From an uncultured Kiritimatiellota bacterium (GTDB lineage: Bacteria; Verrucomicrobiota; Kiritimatiellia; RFP12; UBA1067), in contig CAKUGW010000026.1 of assembly GCA_934654805.1 (NCBI GenBank), positions 1 to 28,746 of the forward strand: a stretch of DNA of 28,746 bases. The letters run 5' to 3'. The position numbers were made by a program, and so were the translations under genes. The notes below the pieces were generated by a model. It had not been told where the DNA came from and ran no database searches. It was given only the letters and a program-made list of their open reading frames with translations. Positions within the stretch are counted from its first letter, which is position 1, and every line of letters starts with the position of its first letter. This document shows, piece by piece, positions 1 through 8,455 of this stretch.

Positions 1-75
1 GCGGGAAATCCGCACGTCCGGTTTGATGAGGGGGAAGTCGCATCGGCGAAGCCGAGGCGTGGGTCTCTACTCTAC
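1..75 (+). ncRNA. 3' end of a group II intron (domain V partial and domain VI)
   Basis: The window opens inside what looks like intron domain V: a GCGG/CCGC stem closed by a GAAA-type loop (positions 1-13), then CACGTCCGGTTTGATGAGGGGG (a typical domain V descending strand and J5/6 region in bacterial introns), with the 5' strand of the domain lying upstream. A second hairpin-forming stretch (about 34-65, with arms around GGCGAAGCC) fits domain VI, and the element ends CTACTCTAC, a very common 3' end of bacterial group II introns. The last base (75) is followed directly by the ATG at 76. The reverse transcriptase and domains I-IV would be upstream of the window, so the class cannot be assigned. 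Recognition rests on remembered consensus, not on folding. Confidence 0.75.
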
Positions 76-2481
76 ATGCTCAAACGTTGTCTTGCCGCTC
101 TGTCTGTCGTGACGGGAGGCGTGGTGTTTGCCGTGCCGGTGGAGGTTCCACAGGGCGCGACGGTCAAAGTCTCTGAACACACGCTTGCGACGGATTTCAA
201 CCTGTCGGGCGGGACGCTGGAGTTCGACATCGCGAACGGCGCCGAAGCCGAGTACACGGGAAAGATCACGGGGCAGGGCACGGTCGAGAAGACGGGCGAC
301 GGGGGACTGACGTTCACGGGCGGCGAGGCCCTGACGGCGGACTCCACGCTCAAGGCCACCGGCGGGCGTTTCCGCTTCAGGGACTTCGCGGCGGCCGGTG
401 GCGCGACGCTTGTCGGCAACGGCGGTTATTTCGGCAACGTGGTCGGCACGGCGATCGTCATTCCGGCCTCGACGGATGTGACGGGCTCGCCGCTGCGATT
501 CTATGCGGAGGGCGTCGGCACGAACGTGGTCGTCAAGAACTGTTCGCGGATGAAGGGCCAGGTGGCGGTGTTCGGCGATTCGCTGGCGTCCATCGTCAAG
601 TTCGACGGTCAGGTGCCGATGGATTCGGAGACGACCTACCACTATGTGGCCGCGCGCACGGGCACGGCGCTTCTCGCCTCGGAACTGAACGGCTTCGACT
701 ACTTCCAGACCATTTACATGGGTGGCCTCGGCGGCCTGATGCTGCAAGGGGGGGGGGGGGGGGTATCCTCTCCGTCCAGCCTGATCGGCGACGTCAGCAT
801 CATCCAGCAAGGCCGGGTGGACGTGGCGGGCGGCGCGACGAAGATCAAGGCGCTTTACGCGCATGACGCGGTCGGGAAGCCGATGGATGTCGTCGTCACG
901 AATTCGGCTTCGGCGGATGCCGTCCTGACGATGACCAAGGGCGGCGGAAAGCGTCCGTGCTATGTGGCGCGCGACGGCGAGAAGGGCGCGCTGGCGCTCT
1001 GCTACGACGCGACAACGGGCACGGCCGACGACTTGAGCGACGCGCTCTTCCAGAACCGCGCGCTGACGATCAGCCACGGGACGTTCGCTTCGTCTGCCCG
1101 CACGGCGGACTTCAACCGTCCGGCGTGGAAGACGGCGCCGGGCGTTTCCGGCCGTTACCTGCGTCTCGTTGTCACGAACAGCACGGTCGGCAGCTCGCAG
1201 TACGTCGGGCTTTTGCGCATCGCGGAGTTCCGGCTGACGATGGGCGGTCATCCGGTGGCCTGGCCCGCCGGGACGACGGCTTCGTCGCCGAACAGCCTGC
1301 CGGGGCCGAAAGCGACCGAGGACGAAGGTTTCGACCGCAGCGCACAGGCGATGATCGATGGCGACATGGATTCGTTCTGGCGTCCGGCGGACTTTGTCGT
1401 GGGGAATCATCCGGCGACGAACGTCATCGACATGACGCGCGAGGTCGCGTTCAACGGCTACCAGATGGCGGCGGGCGGCACCGTGAAGTCTTCCTGTCCG
1501 TCCGGCTGGACGCTTGAGGTCGGCCGCCGGGTCGGCGACGAAATCGTCTGGGAACAGGTGACGGGCGCGTGGCCGGACGAGAAGATCGGCGAGGCCAGCC
1601 CCTCGGACCGAAACTACTACATGCAGATGTACGAGTCCGTCGGACGCTATTTCGAGGACTGCATCCTGCCGCTGAATGTGTCCGAGGGCGTGAAGACGTG
1701 GCAGGGGCCGCAGTTCCAGAACGCGGACTTTGCGCTCGCCGTTTCTGCGCCCGGCTCGTTCAGCCTGACGGATCATCAGGAGTCGGTGGCGTCGCTGTCG
1801 GGCGACGGCACGCTCACGCTGAACGGTTCCCGCCTCTTCGCGGCGGACACCGCCGGCTTTACGGGCGCGCTGACGGTGGACGCGACGAGTTTCGTCGGTG
1901 GCGGCTCGACGCTGGCCGTCAACGGCACGCTGACCGTCGGGAACGCCGAAACGACAGATGTGATGGATACGGATACGCTGGACGACACGGCGCTGGTCTC
2001 CGTCGGCGAATACGGACGGCTCGCGCTGCGCTCGGCGCGCGAAACGGTCGGCGGCCTCGCGGGCACGGGGACGGTCGATCTGGGCGGCGGAGCCCTGACC
2101 TTGGCAGAGCCTGTCGAATCGGGCTTTAGCGGCGCGTTCACGGGCGGCGGCACGCTGACGTGGACGGACGGCACGTTCCGGGGCGCGGCGACGGCCGAGG
2201 GCGACTATTCTGTGCGGCTGGCGGGCGGACGCTGGGCCGGACGGCTCGACGTTTCGGGCGTCCTGACGCTGGACGGTAATCTGGTCGTAGACACGTCGGG
2301 GATGGCCTACGGACGTCATACGCTCTTCACCTTTGGCTCGCTGGGCGCGGGCAGCGAGGCGGTCGTGGCCGCCGCCGTGGCTGACCCGAAGCCACAGAAG
2401 CCGTTTCGGGCGCGCGTGTCGGTTGAGGGCAATGCCGTCGTGCTGGACGTCTACGCGCCTCTCATGCTCATCGTTCGGTAA
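76..2481 (+). CDS. Secreted beta-strand-repeat protein with discoidin-like domain and G16 tract
   Basis: This is an 801-residue exported protein. Residues 1-19 form a signal peptide (MLKRCLAALSVV.. ending VFA). Residues 20-320 and 545-790 are Gly/Thr-rich short beta-strand units (GTL, GAFTG, LTVDAT patterns) like the autotransporter-associated repeat family. Residues about 340-540 resemble an F5/8 type C (discoidin) carbohydrate-binding domain, with YLRLVVT..IAEF near 360-385 and IDGDMDSFWRP near 427-437. The chain ends in a hydrophobic PLMLIVR. No catalytic residues were recognised, so adhesion or glycan binding at the cell surface is inferred. A run of 16 G (748-763) encodes five glycines; any change not a multiple of three would frameshift the protein. 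It is the first gene of a three-gene operon, followed 12 bases later by the next start. It has no Shine-Dalgarno of its own in the window because the intron end abuts the ATG. Confidence 0.85.
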   Translation: MLKRCLAALSVVTGGVVFAVPVEVPQGATVKVSEHTLATDFNLSGGTLEFDIANGAEAEYTGKITGQGTVEKTGDGGLTFTGGEALTADSTLKATGGRFRFRDFAAAGGATLVGNGGYFGNVVGTAIVIPASTDVTGSPLRFYAEGVGTNVVVKNCSRMKGQVAVFGDSLASIVKFDGQVPMDSETTYHYVAARTGTALLASELNGFDYFQTIYMGGLGGLMLQGGGGGVSSPSSLIGDVSIIQQGRVDVAGGATKIKALYAHDAVGKPMDVVVTNSASADAVLTMTKGGGKRPCYVARDGEKGALALCYDATTGTADDLSDALFQNRALTISHGTFASSARTADFNRPAWKTAPGVSGRYLRLVVTNSTVGSSQYVGLLRIAEFRLTMGGHPVAWPAGTTASSPNSLPGPKATEDEGFDRSAQAMIDGDMDSFWRPADFVVGNHPATNVIDMTREVAFNGYQMAAGGTVKSSCPSGWTLEVGRRVGDEIVWEQVTGAWPDEKIGEASPSDRNYYMQMYESVGRYFEDCILPLNVSEGVKTWQGPQFQNADFALAVSAPGSFSLTDHQESVASLSGDGTLTLNGSRLFAADTAGFTGALTVDATSFVGGGSTLAVNGTLTVGNAETTDVMDTDTLDDTALVSVGEYGRLALRSARETVGGLAGTGTVDLGGGALTLAEPVESGFSGAFTGGGTLTWTDGTFRGAATAEGDYSVRLAGGRWAGRLDVSGVLTLDGNLVVDTSGMAYGRHTLFTFGSLGAGSEAVVAAAVADPKPQKPFRARVSVEGNAVVLDVYAPLMLIVR
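748..763 (+). repeat. Homopolymer run of 16 G inside the coding region
   Basis: Sixteen consecutive G start exactly on a codon boundary (residue 225) of the first surface protein. The reading frame is open through and beyond the tract at this length. Tracts of this length are prone to slipped-strand mispairing and are also a known weak point of sequencing and assembly. Confidence 0.9.
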
Positions 2482-2486
2482 GGAGG
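2481..2486 (+). promoter_or_regulatory. Shine-Dalgarno overlapping a stop codon
   Basis: AGGAGG begins on the last base of the TAA stop of the preceding gene and lies 7 bases before the ATG at 2494. It fixes that start and implies translational coupling of the two genes. Confidence 0.85.
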
Positions 2487-2493
2487 TTGATTC

Positions 2494-5400
2494 ATGGAAA
2501 GGATCTCGATTTTCGGTCGGCTGATGGTGGCGGGGCTGCTTTCGGCTCTTTGGGCGCTTCCCGTCGTCGCGCGGACGCTCGTCTGGACGGGCGGCGGCAA
2601 TGACGGCCGCTACGCGAACGCGGCGAACTGGGGCGGAACGCTTCCGCAGGACGGCGACTGCCTGTCCTTCACGACGGACGGAACGCAGCCCCGCACATTC
2701 GTCAATGACCTGACGAACTTCAAGCTGGGCGGCCTGACGCTCGCCGGATCGGCGCGGCAGATCCATCGCGGCAATCCCGTGGAGATTGCGGGCGATGTCG
2801 TCGTGCGGGCCGAGGGCGAGGCCGAACTCGCCGCGCCGCTGGTCGGCAAGGGCACGCTTCGCGTGCGCGCAAAAGACTCCTTCACGCTGAGCGGCGCGAA
2901 CGGCGCGTTTGCGGGGACGTTCCGCATCGAGGCGGGGCAGCTCGCCTTCCGTCAGCCGCGCTGGCACGGGGGCATGGCGCCGTGCAATCCGATGGGCGGC
3001 GCGGCGACGCGGATCGTCGTGGATAATTCAAAGGGCACGAACGCGCGCATCCTGCTTGAGCCTTACAGCTTCAACGGCTCGCGCCAGTCGGCGAACGTCC
3101 ACGGCAAGATCGCGCTGCTGCAGGGCGACCGCCCCGCCGATGTCGCGTGGCTGGAGACGACGGCGACGCGTCCGGTCGTGCTGTGGGGGCGTGTCGTGTC
3201 CGCCGGACGCGGCGCGAACGACGGCCTGATCCGCGCCCGTGCGCACCTCACGTTTGCGGGCGGGGTCACGTGCCGCGCGAACGACGTCACGTTCCGTGCC
3301 GAAGGGAAAGGCGTGACGTTCACCTTCACGGGGCGCGAAAATGTCTTTGCGGACGCCCTGGACGCCGTTGGAAACGTGACGGTGGCGGGGCGTGTGCGCG
3401 CACCGAGCGGCGTGCGGGTGACGGGCGGACAGCTGACGGTGCGCATCCTCCCCGAAGGGCCCGGCGGCGTGTTCTTCGTCGGCGCAAAGCCGCGATTCGT
3501 CCGCGCGTGCGAACAGGCCGTGGCGGACGGCACGGCCTACGCGCTGACCGACTGGTACGGGCGTGAGCTCTCGAAGGGCGCATGGCCGAAGGGGGAGGCC
3601 CTGACGCTTGCCGCATTGCCGCGCGGCTACTACTGGTTGCGCTTCGACAACGGCCACAAGGTTTCCTTTGCCGTGCTGGACGATCCGGCGACGCGCGTCA
3701 TCGATCCTGAAAGGGGGTTCGCGACATGCGGTGGGCCCCTGGTCGATGCCGAGCTGGACTGTCCGTGGTACGGCGGCGACACCGTGGCGTTCGCAACGGA
3801 CTTGCTGACGTGGATGGGGGCCGCATGGGTGCGGCACGGGGCGTGGATGGATCACATGCTGAAGAAGGATGGTTCCATCGACTTCAACTGCGAAGAGAGC
3901 CGTCGTCTGGAGATCGCGCAGACTCTGACGAAGCGCGGCATTCGCGTGTGCGCCGTCATCACGGGGCATCCGCTGTCGACGCCCGGCAGCCGTGACCTCG
4001 CCGAAGTGAGCCGCTGCTGGCGGCTGATGGGCGAGCAGATCGGCACGGGCATCGCGGCCGTCGAATTCCAGAACGAGTGCGACGCGCGGGGCGCACCGCC
4101 GTGGGGCGTGGCGTCCGAACTCAAGGCGGCGCTGTACGGCCTTCGGCTGGGCAATTCAACCGTCCGGCTGGGGAATCCGGCCATCACGGGTATGCGCCGC
4201 GACTTCTACGTGAACGGGCTTTGGGACAACGGCGTCGCGCGGTACACGGACTTCGTCAACTACCACTACTACGGCTCGTCGGCGCAGTTCCCCGCGTCAC
4301 TGGCCTACATGCGCCAGCGCGACGGACGCCACGGGCTGTGGGAGCGCGAACTGTGGATCACCGAGCAGGGGGCCTACACCGAGGGATTCGGACGGGAGCC
4401 GGGCGTCGGACGCTGGGCGCGGTTTTCGCGGCATTCGGAGGGACAGGAACTGGCCGTCGCCGAGTATCTCGTCAAGAACCAGCTGCTGAACCGGATGCTC
4501 GGCGTCAAGCACACGTTCTCGTGGACGTTTTCGCCGTTCAACGAGTACAATGGGGCGAAGGATTGGTCGTTCGGACTGCGGCGGGACGGCCTGGTCAAGC
4601 CGGGCTATGCCGCGTTCGCGACGATGGCGCGGGAACTCGGCACGGGGACGTGTGTCGGCAGCTTCAACGTGCCGCGCGAGGTGACGGGTGTGCTGACCTA
4701 CCTCTATCGAATGCCCGACGGCACGTACACGCTCGCCTACTGGAGCTGCACCGAGGTTGACAGCGAATACCATGGGCAGAACGGGTTCCGCGAACCGACA
4801 TTGGAGGAGCGCACGACGTCCATCCCGGCGGCAGACGGAACCTACCGCAACGTCGACATGTGCGGCTCCGTCTCCTCCCTCGCGGCGACGAAAGGCCGTC
4901 TGCGCCTGACGGCACAGCGGTATCCGCAGTACGTTTCGGGACTTCGCTACGAGACGCTGGAGGACAAGACGGTGTATCCGGCCGTCGATCCTGGACGTTC
5001 AGATGTCCCGTGGCGTGCGGACGATGCGGATCTCTCCATCGTGATGCGCGTCGATGCCAATCGTGATGACTTCTGGCACCAGACGCGCGGCGACCGGTGT
5101 GACGTGCCGCTCACGCTCACGAACGCCGTCGGACGCCTCTCGTTCGAGTGCTGGAATCTCTCCGACGTCGTCCAGACGGGCACGGTGCGCGTCGTGGAAG
5201 GCCCGCTGGCCTGTGACGACCTGGAGAAGCCGCTGGTGATTCCGCCGCGCGGCAAGCTCACGTTTACGGGCATGGTGCGCTGCGAGCAGGTCGGCGCGGA
5301 TGCGCCGACGAAGTTTGCGCTCGTCGGGACGTTCAACGGAAAGAAGACCACGCCGCTTGCGTTCGCGTTCGGCAAGAAATGTGACAAGGAGACCAAATGA
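2494..5400 (+). CDS. Secreted beta-repeat plus clan GH-A-like glycoside hydrolase
   Basis: This is a 968-residue exported protein. A signal peptide covers about 1-27 (hydrophobic LMVAGLLSALWALPVVA). Residues 28-160 carry the TLVWTGGGNDGRYANAANW-type start and short beta-strand units of autotransporter-associated repeat proteins. From about residue 400 to 720 a TIM-barrel-like region appears. FQNECD places an Asn-Glu pair at 527-528, the usual acid/base position on strand 4 of clan GH-A enzymes, and ITEQG places Glu624 at the nucleophile position on strand 7; the 96-residue gap fits. VNYHYYG and WTFSPFNEYNG are also barrel-like. The C-terminal 200 residues look like beta-sandwich. The exact GH family (GH39, GH5 or GH30-like) and substrate cannot be named. 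The stop overlaps the next start (ATGA), indicating coupled translation. Confidence 0.8.
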   Translation: MERISIFGRLMVAGLLSALWALPVVARTLVWTGGGNDGRYANAANWGGTLPQDGDCLSFTTDGTQPRTFVNDLTNFKLGGLTLAGSARQIHRGNPVEIAGDVVVRAEGEAELAAPLVGKGTLRVRAKDSFTLSGANGAFAGTFRIEAGQLAFRQPRWHGGMAPCNPMGGAATRIVVDNSKGTNARILLEPYSFNGSRQSANVHGKIALLQGDRPADVAWLETTATRPVVLWGRVVSAGRGANDGLIRARAHLTFAGGVTCRANDVTFRAEGKGVTFTFTGRENVFADALDAVGNVTVAGRVRAPSGVRVTGGQLTVRILPEGPGGVFFVGAKPRFVRACEQAVADGTAYALTDWYGRELSKGAWPKGEALTLAALPRGYYWLRFDNGHKVSFAVLDDPATRVIDPERGFATCGGPLVDAELDCPWYGGDTVAFATDLLTWMGAAWVRHGAWMDHMLKKDGSIDFNCEESRRLEIAQTLTKRGIRVCAVITGHPLSTPGSRDLAEVSRCWRLMGEQIGTGIAAVEFQNECDARGAPPWGVASELKAALYGLRLGNSTVRLGNPAITGMRRDFYVNGLWDNGVARYTDFVNYHYYGSSAQFPASLAYMRQRDGRHGLWERELWITEQGAYTEGFGREPGVGRWARFSRHSEGQELAVAEYLVKNQLLNRMLGVKHTFSWTFSPFNEYNGAKDWSFGLRRDGLVKPGYAAFATMARELGTGTCVGSFNVPREVTGVLTYLYRMPDGTYTLAYWSCTEVDSEYHGQNGFREPTLEERTTSIPAADGTYRNVDMCGSVSSLAATKGRLRLTAQRYPQYVSGLRYETLEDKTVYPAVDPGRSDVPWRADDADLSIVMRVDANRDDFWHQTRGDRCDVPLTLTNAVGRLSFECWNLSDVVQTGTVRVVEGPLACDDLEKPLVIPPRGKLTFTGMVRCEQVGADAPTKFALVGTFNGKKTTPLAFAFGKKCDKETK
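5386..5391 (+). promoter_or_regulatory. Shine-Dalgarno and ATGA overlap
   Basis: AAGGAG lies 5 bases before the ATG at 5397, which overlaps the TGA stop of the upstream gene (5398-5400). This decides the start and marks translational coupling. Confidence 0.85.
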
Positions 5401-8306
5401 AGAGACTGATCTGCGCGGCGGCGCTGGCCGCCGCAGGGCTGGCTGTCGCCGGCAACTGGGAACCGTTTGCGGGCAATCCCGTCCTCGGCAACAGGAGACT
5501 CGGCACGTGCTTCGACGTGAACGTCGTCACGAACGGCCCCGCGCCCTACACGATGTATTTCTCGTGGCGTCCGAAGAAGGCGATTGCGCTCGTGCGGAGC
5601 GAGGACGGCCTTTCGTGGACGCAGGAGCCGGAAATCTGCCTGAAGGCGAATCCGGCGAGCGGCTGGGAGGACGACCTCAACCGCAGCTGCACCGTCTACA
5701 GGGACGGCGTCTGGCACATGTGGTACACGGGCCAGTCGAAGGGCTGGTCGCGCATCGGCTACGCGACGTCGACGGACGGCGTCCACTTTACGCGCGTGCG
5801 GCGCGAGCCGGTGCTTGTGCCGGAGCATCCGCACGAGACGCCCTCGACGATGAATCCCTATGTGCGTTGGGATGAGGCGCGCGGCGTGTGGCGCATGTGG
5901 TATGCGGGCGGCGAACAGCACGAGCCGAACGTTCTCTGCTACGCCGAATCCGAAGACGGCCTGACGTGGAGGAAATGGGAGAAGAACCCGTTCTTCACGA
6001 AAGGCCCCGAAGAGTCGTGGGATCGCGACCGCGTCGGCGCGTGCGAGGTGCATCCGCTGCCGGACGGCCGCTGGGCGATGTTCTACATCGGCTATTCCGA
6101 CATCGACACGGCGCGCATCGGCTGCGCGATTTCGGCGGACGGCCTGACGGGCTGGAAGCGCCTGCCGCAGAACCCGATAGTCGCGCCCGACCTCGGCACG
6201 TGGAACGCGAGCGCGTGCTACAAGCCGTCCGTCGTCCGCGACGAAAAGAACAACCGCTGGATGCTCTGGTACAACGGCCGCAACGGCGCGCCCGAATATG
6301 TCGGTCTCGCCTTGCACGAGGGACTGGATCTGGAAGCTCCCGCCCGGGCGCCGGACGAGACGGTCAGCCGACTGTCGGACTACGTGCGCCGTTTCAACGC
6401 GGATGATGTGGAACTCTACACGAACGCGATCCCGAACGCGGCGGCGGAGGCGTTCCTGCTCCAGAACGTGCCGCGCTTCGCCTGTCCCGACAAGGACATC
6501 GAGCGCACCTACTACTTCCGCTGGTGGACGTTCCGCAAGCATCTGCGCAAGGGCGGTGACGGCGACTGGCGCGTGACGGAGTTTCTGCCGAAAGTGTCCT
6601 GGAGCGGCGCGGACAACACGATCGTCTGTCCGGCGGGGCATCACCTGCGCGAGGGCCGGTGGCTGCACGATGCGCAGATCTTGGCGGACAACGCGCGCTT
6701 TTGGCTCGCCGACCCGTTGGCGACGCACCGCTGGGACTACGCGAGCTGGCTCTTCACGGGAACGGAGCTGCTGGCCGAGGTGACGGGGCGCGACACCTTG
6801 CCGGTGGAGCTTCTGGATGACGCGGTGCGGTACTGGGAGCGATGGGAGAAAGGCTTTACGCGCGACGGCGGCTGGCCGATGGGCGGTGATGGAAAGGGCG
6901 GTTTCCTCTCCATCGACAACCGCGAGGGAACCGAGTACTCGCTCGGCGGCAACGGCTACAAGCCGCTGTTCCTGTCCGCGATGTGGCGCGAGGCGCGTAC
7001 CATCGCCGCCGTGGCGCGCCGGAGCGGACGCACGGATCTCGCCGAACGCTTTGACGCCAAGGCGGAGGGCGTCCGCCAGTCGCTTCTGGCGAACTGCTGG
7101 AATCCCGACGTCGGCTTCTTCACCACGCGCCCGAAGGACGGCGCGCGCGGCACGGTGCGCGAACTGCACGGCTACGCGCCGTGGTATTTCGGCGTGCCGA
7201 CGGACGGACGCAAGCCCGACTGGGGGCAGCTCGCCGATCCGCAGGGCTTCGCCGCGCGTTTCGGGCTGACGTTCCCCGAACGCCGTGCGCCTGGTTTCGT
7301 CATTGACTACAAGGGTCACGAATGCAAGTGGAATGGGCCGAGCTGGCCGTATGCGACGTCTGTCGCGCTGACGGCGTTTGCGAACGACCTGCATACGCGC
7401 GGCGGAGGTTCAGCGGCGGAACGTGAACGCTTCGGCTTTCTCCTGTGGCAGTACGCCGCGCAGCAAAAGCGGACGCAGGACTGGCGGACGGAGGGCGATT
7501 TCCGCGTCGTGCCGTGGATCGACGAGAACCTGCATCCCGACAAGTCGGAATGGATTGCGCGCAAGATCATCCTCGACACGTCGGCGATGCGCGACCGCTT
7601 CCCGAAGGAGCGCGGCAAGGACTACAACCATTCGACGTTCTGCGACCTCGTGATCTCCGGGCTTGTCGGCCTCGTGCCGGACGGCGCGCGCGGGTTTGCG
7701 GTCGATCCGCTCTGTCCGCAGGCATGGGACTGGTTCGTCCTGGAAGATGTGCGCTACCGGGGCCACGCCGTGTCGGTGCGCTGGCAGCGCGGCGAAGGGC
7801 TGACCGTCACGGTCGACGGGCGCGTGGCCGCACAGCGGCCGACGCTCGGACGGCTCGACGTCAAGCTGCCCGGTGTCGGCGCCACCGCCGCGCGTCCCGT
7901 GCCGCGCAAGGCCCTGCTGGACCGCCTGAACGACGGCCCCGACGTCTACGGCATCGTCCACTGGGGACTCAACACCTACACCGACCGCGAGTGGGGCTAC
8001 GGCGACGAAGACCCGAAGGCGCTCGACCCGAAGGCGTTTGACGCCGCGCAGATTGTCGGCGCGTGCGGTCAATGCCGCACGGCATCCGGTCGCGGGACGG
8101 GCCGTTTTCAGCGAACGCGCAACAGGACGGGCGATTGCCGCGTTCGACTACCGATGTCCGGCGAACGCATCGGCGCAAATCGGCGTTGTCGCGCTCCCGT
8201 CGAGGGGCTTCGTCGACATTGCCTATACGGCCGGCGCGTTTGTCGGCGCGAACCATCATTTCGTGGGCCCGTGATCAGGTCAGTGGAAGCAGGAAAGGGA
8301 CGATGA
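5397..8306 (+). CDS. Beta-propeller plus alpha-toroid glycosidase running into a truncated GH29 module
   Basis: The reading frame encodes 969 residues. Residues 1-18 form a signal peptide. Residues about 20-320 contain five blade-like repeats (WRPKKAIALVRSEDGLSW, DGVWHMWYTGQ, RIGYATSTDGVHF, MWYAGG, MFYIGYSD) typical of GH43/GH32/GH130-type five-bladed propellers. Residues about 330-800 look like an (alpha/alpha)6 toroid of the GH63/mannosylglycerate-hydrolase kind (YYFRWWTFRKHL, WNGPSWPYATS, STFCDLVISGLVGL) with a small beta cap. From about 835 (YGIVHWGLNTYTDREWGYGDEDP) the sequence is the start of a GH29 alpha-L-fucosidase, which breaks off near residue 890 (position 8066). The last ~80 residues are unrelated read-through. 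It is the third gene of the operon and is probably an exported enzyme for fucose-containing glycan; the natural C-terminus is lost. Confidence 0.8.
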   Translation: MKRLICAAALAAAGLAVAGNWEPFAGNPVLGNRRLGTCFDVNVVTNGPAPYTMYFSWRPKKAIALVRSEDGLSWTQEPEICLKANPASGWEDDLNRSCTVYRDGVWHMWYTGQSKGWSRIGYATSTDGVHFTRVRREPVLVPEHPHETPSTMNPYVRWDEARGVWRMWYAGGEQHEPNVLCYAESEDGLTWRKWEKNPFFTKGPEESWDRDRVGACEVHPLPDGRWAMFYIGYSDIDTARIGCAISADGLTGWKRLPQNPIVAPDLGTWNASACYKPSVVRDEKNNRWMLWYNGRNGAPEYVGLALHEGLDLEAPARAPDETVSRLSDYVRRFNADDVELYTNAIPNAAAEAFLLQNVPRFACPDKDIERTYYFRWWTFRKHLRKGGDGDWRVTEFLPKVSWSGADNTIVCPAGHHLREGRWLHDAQILADNARFWLADPLATHRWDYASWLFTGTELLAEVTGRDTLPVELLDDAVRYWERWEKGFTRDGGWPMGGDGKGGFLSIDNREGTEYSLGGNGYKPLFLSAMWREARTIAAVARRSGRTDLAERFDAKAEGVRQSLLANCWNPDVGFFTTRPKDGARGTVRELHGYAPWYFGVPTDGRKPDWGQLADPQGFAARFGLTFPERRAPGFVIDYKGHECKWNGPSWPYATSVALTAFANDLHTRGGGSAAERERFGFLLWQYAAQQKRTQDWRTEGDFRVVPWIDENLHPDKSEWIARKIILDTSAMRDRFPKERGKDYNHSTFCDLVISGLVGLVPDGARGFAVDPLCPQAWDWFVLEDVRYRGHAVSVRWQRGEGLTVTVDGRVAAQRPTLGRLDVKLPGVGATAARPVPRKALLDRLNDGPDVYGIVHWGLNTYTDREWGYGDEDPKALDPKAFDAAQIVGACGQCRTASGRGTGRFQRTRNRTGDCRVRLPMSGERIGANRRCRAPVEGLRRHCLYGRRVCRREPSFRGPVIRSVEAGKGR
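7900..8066 (+). pseudogene. 5' fragment of GH29 alpha-L-fucosidase module
   Basis: The segment from PRKALLDRLNDGPDVYGIV to FDAAQIVGAC matches the start of GH29 catalytic domains, where an HWG/HFG-LNT-(Y/F)TDREWG stretch and a DP..FD..Q segment precede the HHDGF motif. The expected continuation (KAAG..KHHDGF) is missing. The break coincides with a 7-bp inverted repeat, CGTGCGG/CCGCACG (8062-8068 and 8075-8081). It is in frame with the upstream toroid module, so it was either a natural third module or a separate gene joined by deletion. Confidence 0.7.
8090..8274 (+). pseudogene. Fragment of an unidentified beta-rich protein
   Basis: In a different frame from the upstream enzyme, a coherent stretch reads GRAVFSERATGRAIAAFDYR and ends IAYTAGAFVGANHHFVGP, closing with TGA at 8272. 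The alternating hydrophobic pattern suggests a jelly-roll or LamG-type strand set, such as the C-terminal end of a glycan-binding module. No start codon or Shine-Dalgarno belongs to it. I do not recognise the family; it could also be chance coding in GC-rich DNA. Confidence 0.35.
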
Positions 8307-8427
8307 AGGTGCGATCCGGGATCAGACTGCTTATTGCGGCATCGTCACGATGGGGAGCTTCTGCCGAGGCGACCTGATGTTCCGCATTCCGAACGAATGC
8401 GTCCGCCGCCAGATCTTCGGTTCCGAC
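8281..8427 (+). pseudogene. Fragment resembling an AAA-ATPase-like/PD-(D/E)XK protein
   Basis: Frame 1 from 8281 reads through AYCGIVTMGSFCRGDLMFRI and continues PNECVRRQIFG. A YxGxLT...L.IPN..VR pattern occurs in the linker between the ATPase part and the C-terminal nuclease-like part of the AAA-ATPase-like (DUF1703-type) families common in gut bacteria. There is no start, no Walker motif and no continuation, so this is at most an internal fragment between two other fragments. The assignment is by remembered pattern only. Confidence 0.35.
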
Positions 8428-8455
8428 GGGCCTACCGTTCCGCTGCGGCGCGACG

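Noticed and set aside
72..2967. A 966-residue open frame on the minus strand opposite the first two genes
   Set aside because: It is Arg/Pro/His-rich with no recognisable domains, and its mirror frame carries signal peptides and known motifs; it is a product of GC-rich codon bias.
4947..7394. An 815-residue open frame on the minus strand
   Set aside because: Low-complexity Arg/Val/Ala composition opposite clear propeller and toroid modules; it is a shadow frame.
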